64,000 nt of DNA from Streptomyces sp. NBC_01267 (GTDB taxonomy: Bacteria; Actinomycetota; Actinomycetes; Streptomycetales; Streptomycetaceae), in contig NZ_CP108455.1 in assembly GCF_036241575.1 (NCBI RefSeq), positions 5,459,501 to 5,523,500 of the forward strand. Reading direction: 5' to 3'. Below are positions 57,034 through 64,000 of the stretch, piece after piece. Below the pieces are notes generated by a model. That model had not been told where the DNA came from, did not search any database, and worked only from the letters and a program-made list of their open reading frames with translations. Each line of letters starts with the position of its first letter. Position 1 is the first letter of the stretch. A program made the position numbers and the translations under genes.

Positions 57034-57845
57034 ACGGCGCGAGCCGCGAGGCGCTGGCCGCAGCACGTGAGCGTCTCGACGCGCTGACGGACAACACGTC
57101 CGTCGACGCGGCGAAGCTCGCCGCCGAGCTGGCTGCCGTCACCGCGCTGCTCGACCGTGAGGTGTCGCTGCGCCGGGTCCTGACCGATCCGTCACAGCCC
57201 GCCGAGGCCAAGGCCCAGCTGGCCGGACGGCTGCTGAGCGGCCAGGTGGGCGGCGAGACCGCGGACCTGGTGGCCGGCCTGGTCCGTTCCCGCTGGTCCT
57301 CCTCGCGTGACCTGGTCGACACGGTCGAGGAACTCTCGGCCACCGCCGACCTCACCGCGGCTCAGCGGGCGGGCACGCTGGACGGTGTGGAGGACGAGCT
57401 GTTCCGGTTCGGCCGGATCGTCGCCTCGAACACCGGACTGCGCGCCGCGCTCACCGACCGTACGGCCTCCACCGCCGCCAAGAGCGAGCTGCTCCGCAGC
57501 CTGCTCGGGGGCAAGGCCGACGCGGTCACCGAGCGACTGGTCGTGCGCCTGGTGTCCCAGCCGCGCGGACGTAGCCTGGAAGCGGGACTGGAGTCCCTCT
57601 CCCAGCTCGCCGCGGAGCGCAGGGACCGCATGGTCGCCGTCATCACCTCGGCGGTGCCGCTCAGCGACGGTCAGAAGCAGCGCCTCGGCGATGTACTGGC
57701 CAGGCTGTACGGCCGCAGCATGCACCTCAACCTCGACGTGGACCCCGCGGTCCTCGGCGGAATCCAGGTGCTGGTCGGCGGTGAAGTCATCAACGGCTCC
57801 ATCGCGGACCGCCTCGACGAAGCGACACGGCGGATGGCCGGCTGA
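57030..57845 (+). CDS. atpH: ATP synthase F1 subunit delta
   Basis: Caps the F1 head and connects it to subunit b. At 271 aa it is the long actinobacterial form, about 90 residues longer than in E. coli. The C-terminal part VDPAVLGGIQVLVGGEVING is conserved. It is translationally coupled to atpF. An unusually long AT-containing spacer (about 100 bp) follows before atpA. Confidence 0.94.
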   Translation: MNGASREALAAARERLDALTDNTSVDAAKLAAELAAVTALLDREVSLRRVLTDPSQPAEAKAQLAGRLLSGQVGGETADLVAGLVRSRWSSSRDLVDTVEELSATADLTAAQRAGTLDGVEDELFRFGRIVASNTGLRAALTDRTASTAAKSELLRSLLGGKADAVTERLVVRLVSQPRGRSLEAGLESLSQLAAERRDRMVAVITSAVPLSDGQKQRLGDVLARLYGRSMHLNLDVDPAVLGGIQVLVGGEVINGSIADRLDEATRRMAG

Positions 57846-57944
57846 GCCGGCTGCGCCAGCTACCAACTCAACAGTATTGATAACGGCCCGAGTTGGGCCG
57901 ACAAGTAATTGATTCGGGCCCAACAAGGAGAGCAGGGAACCCAG

Positions 57945-59540
57945 ATGGCGGAGCTCACGATCCGGCCGGAGGAGATCCGGGACGCGCTGGACACGTTTGT
58001 CCAGTCGTACAAGCCGGACGCGGCCTCGCGCGAGGAGGTCGGTACGGTCAGCGTGGCCGGCGACGGTATCGCGAAGGTCGAGGGTCTTCCCTCGGCCATG
58101 GCGAACGAGCTGCTGAAGTTCGAGGACGGCACGCTCGGTCTTGCGCTGAACCTTGAAGAGCGCGAGATCGGCGCGATCGTTCTCGGCGAGTTCAGCGGGA
58201 TCGAGGAGGGCCAGCCGGTGCAGCGCACCGGTGAGGTGCTCGCGGTCGGTGTCGGCGAGGGCTACCTCGGCCGCGTCGTCGACCCGCTCGGCAACCCGAT
58301 CGACGGCCTCGGCGACATCGAGACCGAAGGCCGCCGTGCGCTGGAGCTGCAGGCTCCCGGCGTCATGGTGCGCAAGTCGGTGCACGAGCCGATGCAGACC
58401 GGTTACAAGGCCGTCGACGCGATGGTGCCGATCGGCCGTGGCCAGCGTCAGCTGATCATCGGCGACCGGCAGACCGGCAAGACCGCGCTGGCCGTTGACA
58501 CGATCATCAACCAGCGCGACAACTGGCGCACCGGCGACCCGTCGAAGCAGGTCCGCTGCATCTACGTCGCCATCGGCCAGAAGGGCTCCACCATCGCGTC
58601 CGTGCGCGGTGCGCTGGAGGAGGCGGGCGCCCTGGAGTACACGACGATCGTCGCTGCTCCGGCTTCCGACCCGGCCGGCTTCAAGTACCTGGCGCCGTAC
58701 ACCGGTTCGGCCATCGGCCAGCACTGGATGTACGCCGGTAAGCACGTCCTGATCATCTTCGACGACCTCTCGAAGCAGGCCGACGCCTACCGCGCCGTTT
58801 CGCTGCTGCTGCGCCGTCCGCCGGGCCGTGAGGCCTACCCGGGCGACGTCTTCTACCTCCACTCGCGTCTGCTGGAGCGCTGCGCCAAGCTCTCCGACGA
58901 CATGGGTGCGGGTTCGATGACCGGCCTCCCGATCGTCGAGACCAAGGCGAACGACGTGTCGGCGTTCATCCCGACCAACGTCATCTCCATCACCGACGGT
59001 CAGTGCTTCCTGGAGTCCGACCTGTTCAACGCCGGCCAGCGGCCCGCGCTGAACGTCGGTATCTCGGTCTCCCGTGTCGGTGGCTCCGCGCAGCACAAGG
59101 CCATGCGACAGGTCTCCGGCCGACTCCGTGTCGACCTCGCCCAGTACCGCGAGCTGGAGGCGTTCGCCGCCTTCGGTTCCGACCTGGACGCCGCTTCCAA
59201 GGCTTCCCTGGAGCGCGGTAAGCGCATGGTCGAGCTGCTGAAGCAGGGCCAGTACCAGCCGATTCCCGTCGAGGAGCAGGTCGTCTCCATCTACGCCGGT
59301 ACCACCGGCAAGATGGACGACGTCCCGGTCGAGGACATCCGCCGCTTCGAGTCCGAGCTGCTGGAGTACCTGCGCCGCGAGCGCAAGGAACTCCTCACCT
59401 CGATCGCCGAGGGCGCCAAGATGTCGGACGACACGCTGACCTCGATCGCCGATGCGATCACCGCCTTCAAGCGCCAGTTCGAGACCTCGGACGGCAAGCT
59501 CCTGGGCGAGGACGCGCCGGCCGTCAACGTCTCCAAGTGA
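57945..59540 (+). CDS. atpA: ATP synthase F1 subunit alpha
   Basis: Non-catalytic nucleotide-binding subunit of F1. Walker A is [14 protein letters not shown], Walker [12 protein letters not shown], and [20 protein letters not shown] carries the Arg finger. 531 aa from ATG 57945, preceded by GCAGGGAA. Confidence 0.97.
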   Translation: MAELTIRPEEIRDALDTFVQSYKPDAASREEVGTVSVAGDGIAKVEGLPSAMANELLKFEDGTLGLALNLEEREIGAIVLGEFSGIEEGQPVQRTGEVLAVGVGEGYLGRVVDPLGNPIDGLGDIETEGRRALELQAPGVMVRKSVHEPMQTGYKAVDAMVPIGRGQRQLIIGDRQTGKTALAVDTIINQRDNWRTGDPSKQVRCIYVAIGQKGSTIASVRGALEEAGALEYTTIVAAPASDPAGFKYLAPYTGSAIGQHWMYAGKHVLIIFDDLSKQADAYRAVSLLLRRPPGREAYPGDVFYLHSRLLERCAKLSDDMGAGSMTGLPIVETKANDVSAFIPTNVISITDGQCFLESDLFNAGQRPALNVGISVSRVGGSAQHKAMRQVSGRLRVDLAQYRELEAFAAFGSDLDAASKASLERGKRMVELLKQGQYQPIPVEEQVVSIYAGTTGKMDDVPVEDIRRFESELLEYLRRERKELLTSIAEGAKMSDDTLTSIADAITAFKRQFETSDGKLLGEDAPAVNVSK

Positions 59541-59560
59541 CGACGGAAGGGACCTGACTC

Positions 59561-60490
59561 ATGGGAGCGCAGCTCCGGGTCTACAAGCGTCGCATCCGAT
59601 CCGTCACCGCGACCAAGAAGATCACCAAGGCGATGGAGATGATCGCCGCCTCGCGCATCGTCAAGGCGCAGCGCAAGGTGGCGGCATCGATGCCGTACGC
59701 GACCGAGCTCACCCGTGCGGTGACCGCGGTCGCGACCGGCTCGACGACCAAGCACCCGCTCACCACCGAGGCCGAGTCCCCGGTCCGCGCCGCGGTTCTG
59801 CTCATCACGAGCGACCGCGGTCTGGCCGGCGGCTACTCCTCCAACGCCATCAAGGCGGCGGAGCGGCTCACCGAGCAGCTGCGCGGCGAGGGCAAGGAGG
59901 TCGACGCGTACATCGTCGGCCGCAAGGGTGTCTCGTACTACGGCTTCCGCGAGCGCAAGGTCGCGGAGTCGTGGACCGGGTTCACCGACAGCCCGACCTA
60001 CGCGGACGCCAAGCGGGTTGCGGCCCCCCTGATCGAGTCCATCGAGAAGGAAACGGCCGAGGGTGGCGTCGACGAACTGCACATCGTCTTCACGGAATTC
60101 GTGTCGATGATCGCGCAGAACGCGGTCGACAGCCGGATGCTGCCTCTCTCGCTGGAGAAGGCCGCTGAGGGCGAGACACCCACGGGCGGCACGAAGGACG
60201 AGATCCTTCCGCTGTTCGACTTCGAGCCGTCGGCGGAGGACGTCCTCGACGCCCTGCTGCCGCGCTACGTCGAGAGCCGTATCTACAACGCACTGCTTCA
60301 GTCGGCCGCTTCCGAGCACGCCGCCCGTCGCCGCGCGATGAAGTCGGCGACCGACAACGCCGGGGATCTCATCAAGAGCCTCACCCGGCTTGCCAACGCG
60401 GCCCGCCAGGCCGAAATCACCCAGGAAATCAGCGAGATCGTCGGTGGCGCCAGCGCTCTGGCCGACGCGACCGCGGGGAGTGACAGGTAA
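59561..60490 (+). CDS. atpG: ATP synthase F1 subunit gamma
   Basis: Central rotor shaft. The N-terminal helix ([20 protein letters not shown]) and C-terminal helix ([20 protein letters not shown]) form the coiled coil, with [16 protein letters not shown] in the globular part. 309 aa; the stop abuts the atpD ATG. Confidence 0.96.
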   Translation: MGAQLRVYKRRIRSVTATKKITKAMEMIAASRIVKAQRKVAASMPYATELTRAVTAVATGSTTKHPLTTEAESPVRAAVLLITSDRGLAGGYSSNAIKAAERLTEQLRGEGKEVDAYIVGRKGVSYYGFRERKVAESWTGFTDSPTYADAKRVAAPLIESIEKETAEGGVDELHIVFTEFVSMIAQNAVDSRMLPLSLEKAAEGETPTGGTKDEILPLFDFEPSAEDVLDALLPRYVESRIYNALLQSAASEHAARRRAMKSATDNAGDLIKSLTRLANAARQAEITQEISEIVGGASALADATAGSDR

Positions 60491-61942
<1,452 letters not shown>

Positions 61943-62072
61943 GTCGTCCGGCTCGTGTGAGTCATCCGACTTGTGTGAGAGGGGCGGGCATGTCCCGTCC
62001 CTCTCCTCACGCCCATTAGACTTTGACCCAACACCCGGCAGCAGTGCCGGGTGGTGACCCGAGGAGCCACCC

Positions 62073-62447
62073 TTGGCTGCTGAGCTGCACGTCGAGCTGG
62101 TCGCGGCGGACCGTAGTGTCTGGTCCGGCGAGGCGACACTGGTTGTCGCGCGCACCACGTCCGGCGACATCGGCGTCATGCCCGGTCACCAGCCGCTGCT
62201 CGGTGTGCTGGAATCTGGCCCGGTGACCATCCGTACGAGCGAGGGTGGGACGGTCGTTGCCGCTGTGCACGGCGGTTTCATCTCGTTCGCCGACAACAAG
62301 CTTTCGCTGCTGGCCGAGATCGCTGAGCTGGCGGACGAAATCGATGTCCAGCGCGCCGAGCGTGCGCTGGAGAGTGCGAAGTCGGAGGAGGACGCCGCCG
62401 CTGAGCGGCGCGCCGACGTCCGACTGCGCGCGGTGACGGGGAACTGA
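62073..62447 (+). CDS. atpC: ATP synthase F1 subunit epsilon
   Basis: Small rotor subunit that regulates ATP hydrolysis: an N-terminal beta sandwich ([19 protein letters not shown]) and a C-terminal helical part. 124 aa from a TTG at 62073 with GAGGAG 6 nt upstream. Last gene of the operon, followed by a terminator. Confidence 0.95.
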   Translation: MAAELHVELVAADRSVWSGEATLVVARTTSGDIGVMPGHQPLLGVLESGPVTIRTSEGGTVVAAVHGGFISFADNKLSLLAEIAELADEIDVQRAERALESAKSEEDAAAERRADVRLRAVTGN

Positions 62448-62468
62448 CGCCTCCCACCAAAGATGTGA

Positions 62469-62517
62469 CCTCAGCCGCGGCCCGTCCGGAGTGATCCGGA
62501 CCGGGTCGCGGCTGAGG
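62469..62517 (+). terminator. Terminator at the end of the atp operon
   Basis: CCTCAGCCGCG and TCCGGA pair with TCCGGA and CGCGGCTGAGG (62469-62517), with a GTGA tetraloop and a short internal loop. Confidence 0.88.
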
Positions 62518-62566
62518 CGATGCATAACCAGTTCCGTTACGGCATGAGGCGAGGAGGTCGGTGTAG

Positions 62567-63013
62567 ATGATCCTCGCTCTGCTTGTGTGTGGCCTGGTCG
62601 TCGTACTGGTAGCGGTGGGACTCTTCGTCTTCGGCCTGCGCCGGCGGCTGATCCAGCGGTCCGGGGGCACCTTCGACTGCAGTGTGCGCTGGGACCTCCC
62701 GGAGAAACCGGATGTCTCGGGCAAAGGCTGGGTGTACGGGGTGGCCCGCTACAGCGGCGACCGCATCATGTGGTTCCGCGTGTTCTCGTACGCCCCGCGC
62801 CCGCGCCGGATCCTGGAGCGCCAGGCCATCGAGGTCGTCTCCCGGCGTACGCCGGAGGGCGAGGAGGAGCTGGCGCTCCTCTCCGATGCGATCGTGCTGC
62901 GCTGCTCGCACCTGGGGACGCGCCTGGAACTGGCGATGAGCGAGGACGCGCTGACCGGCTTCCTCGCCTGGCTGGAGGCGGCGCCTCCCGGTCAACGAGT
63001 CAACGTTGCGTGA
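62567..63013 (+). CDS. DUF2550 family membrane protein (148 aa)
   Basis: One N-terminal membrane helix (MILALLVCGLVVVLVAVGLF) and a soluble domain with GGTFDCSVRWDLP, RYSGDRIMWFRVFSYAPRP and LLSDAIVLRC identify the actinobacterial DUF2550 family, found next to atpC in many genomes; the role is unknown. ATG 62567 has GAGGAGG further upstream. The last residues (RVNVA) are encoded by the first copy of a 20-bp direct repeat, so the native C-terminus may have been altered. Confidence 0.88.
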   Translation: MILALLVCGLVVVLVAVGLFVFGLRRRLIQRSGGTFDCSVRWDLPEKPDVSGKGWVYGVARYSGDRIMWFRVFSYAPRPRRILERQAIEVVSRRTPEGEEELALLSDAIVLRCSHLGTRLELAMSEDALTGFLAWLEAAPPGQRVNVA

Positions 63014-63080
63014 TTGAAGAGGCTCGTTGGTCGGGGGTCCCCCCGGTCGGAGTCCGGGGGCGAGTCAACGTTGCGTGATT
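62996..63080 (+). repeat. 20-bp direct repeats flanking a 45-bp spacer
   Basis: CGAGTCAACGTTGCGTGATT occurs at 62996-63015 and 63061-63080, identical in all 20 bases. The first copy contains the DUF2550 stop codon. The spacer includes GGGGGTCCCCCCGGTCGGAG, rich in self-complementary G/C. The repeats contain the palindrome AACGTT. Confidence 0.92.
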
Positions 63081-63115
63081 CCAGCACGCCCGCCGGGGTT
63101 CCCGGTCCGTAGGCC

Positions 63116-63688
63116 CTAACGCTCGCCGCCCGGTACCCAGAGGATGTCCCCGACCTCCTTGTTCGCGCTGCGCGCCAGGATGAAGAGCAGATCCGACAGC
63201 CGGTTCAGATAGGTCGCGGTGAGCGGGTTCATCACCTCCCCGTGCACCTCCAGCGCCGCCCACGTGGACCGCTCCGCCCGGCGCACCACGGTGCAGGCCT
63301 GGTGCAGCAGCGCCGCCCCCGGCGTACCGCCCGGGAGGATGAAGCTCCGCAGCTTCTCCAGGTCTTCGAGGAAGCGGTCGCAGTCGGCCTCCAGTTTGTC
63401 GACGTAACTCTGCTCCACCCGCAGCGGCGGATACTCCGGATTCTCGACCACCGGCGTGCAGAGGTCCGCGCCCACGTCGAACAGATCGTTCTGGACGCGG
63501 ACGAGGACCTTCACGATCTCCTCGGACAGCTGCCCGAGCGCGATGGCGGTACCGATGGCCGCGTTCGCCTCGTTGGCGTCGGCGTACGCGGAGATCCGCA
63601 GATCGGTCTTGGCGGTGCGGCTCATGTCGCCGAGCGCGGTGCTGCCCTTGTCGCCGGTGCGGGTGTAGATGCGCGTCAGATTGACCAT
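63116..63688 (-). CDS. Cob(I)yrinic acid a,c-diamide adenosyltransferase, PduO type (190 aa)
   Basis: Transfers the adenosyl group of ATP to cob(I)alamin, making coenzyme B12. The ATP-binding N-terminus IYTRTGDKGSTALGD is diagnostic for PduO enzymes, with DANEANAAIG and later ALLHQACTVVRRAERS, then NRLSDLLFILAR. The ATG at 63688 (MVNLTRIYTRTGD) is preferred to an upstream in-frame ATG at 63727 that lies in the next gene's end. Confidence 0.94.
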   Translation of the reverse strand: MVNLTRIYTRTGDKGSTALGDMSRTAKTDLRISAYADANEANAAIGTAIALGQLSEEIVKVLVRVQNDLFDVGADLCTPVVENPEYPPLRVEQSYVDKLEADCDRFLEDLEKLRSFILPGGTPGAALLHQACTVVRRAERSTWAALEVHGEVMNPLTATYLNRLSDLLFILARSANKEVGDILWVPGGER

Positions 63689-63701
63689 GGGTCCAGCGTA
63701 G

Positions 63702-63905
63702 TTATGCTCCGGCCCTGCGGAAGACACGTGTGCCGACTGTCACCGAGAGCGCCGCGAAACCGAGGGCGACCAGGACTCCGTACCGCATCTGCTCCGTCGC
63801 GTAGTGACCGAGGTAGGCGCTGCGTACCGCGTCGACGAGGTACCGGAACGGGACGAAGTGGGAGAGGACGTTCAGCCAGGCCGGCCCCAGCGCGATCGGC
63901 TTCAT
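63702..63905 (-). pseudogene. ABC-2 permease, C-terminal fragment
   Basis: About 67 residues, LMKPIALGPAWLNVLSHFVP then FRYLVDAVRSAYLG and a last helix GVLVALGFAALSVTVG, match the end of ABC-2 drug-exporter permeases. Upstream (above 63905) the protein-like signal switches to the opposite strand, so the gene seems cut there. It could instead continue past the window only if the Ser/Arg-rich frame were real, which its composition does not support. Confidence 0.6.
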
Positions 63906-64000
63906 CAGCCGTGAGGCGATCGCGGGCCGGAGCCTCGACGAGGTGTCACGTGAGGCGCTCGGCCTCCTCGACGAGATGGAGGAACTGCTGAGCGAAAAAG
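63888..64000 (+). CDS. Possible partial coding region running off the window end
   Basis: An open plus-strand frame encodes SREAIAGRSLDEVSREALGL and then LDEMEELLSEK: helix-like, acidic and with high third-position GC. No start or ribosome site is seen. It abuts the cut ABC-2 permease and may be part of an inserted gene. The family is not recognisable from 30 residues. Confidence 0.35.

Overview
The window is high-GC actinobacterial DNA and almost certainly from a Streptomyces chromosome. It carries the Streptomyces-type order lysA-hom-thrC-thrB-rho-LCP-rpmE-prfA-prmC-TsaC-PTP-glyA-WecA-like-atpIBEFHAGDC, frequent GTG/TTG starts, rare TTA codons, a WhiJ-type XRE/DUF397/ATPase locus and a LAL-type LuxR regulator. 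Two halves differ sharply: about 1-36,880 is accessory and partly degenerate, and about 36,884-63,700 is conserved housekeeping DNA. A tRNA-Arg(CCG) gene sits at the boundary with its 3' end facing the accessory side.

Accessory half, left to right: the 3' end of an MFS exporter; a GNAT acetyltransferase; a secreted GH75 chitosanase behind a perfect palindromic operator; a two-gene conflict-type operon (a trypsin-co-occurring small protein overlapping a trypsin-like protease/NACHT NTPase/membrane protein); a secreted, possibly wall-anchored protein; unknown genes; a WhiJ-like cluster in which the ATPase gene overlaps a shortened Phd-like antitoxin and a PIN toxin; and a glutaredoxin-like gene. 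From 12 to 15 kb there is a nest of mobile DNA: the 3' part of a group II intron (maturase C-terminus plus domains V and VI), a complete ISL3-family element with 33-bp inverted repeats, and an IS110 N-terminal scrap. Then comes a lower-GC four-gene cassette (secreted protein, two membrane proteins, ABC ATPase), followed by a mosaic of dead fragments (IS630 transposase, TetR, M4 peptidase leader). After these lie a secreted serine hydrolase divergent from an M4 metallopeptidase, a large LuxR regulator, and convergent to it a 2841-residue single-module type I polyketide synthase (CoA-ligase-ACP-KS-AT-DH-KR-ACP-TE). The PKS is preceded by a short ORF with a strong ribosome site and by a Zur/Fur-like box.

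Housekeeping half: tRNA-Arg; a stand-alone receiver-domain protein and an ArgRS-like protein without a catalytic domain, both probably leaderless; lysine and threonine synthesis genes; rho with its long leader; translation factors and their modifying enzyme (rpmE, prfA, prmC, TsaC-family); a phosphatase-like protein lacking the nucleophilic cysteine; glyA; a polyprenyl-phosphate sugar transferase; and the full F1Fo ATP synthase operon. The window ends with a DUF2550 protein, a PduO-type cobalamin adenosyltransferase and a broken ABC-2 permease.

The best candidates for little-described biology are the trypsin-NACHT operon, the PKS with its short upstream ORF and metal-type operator, the ATPase-antitoxin-PIN operon, and the secreted-protein/ABC cassette with TTA codons.
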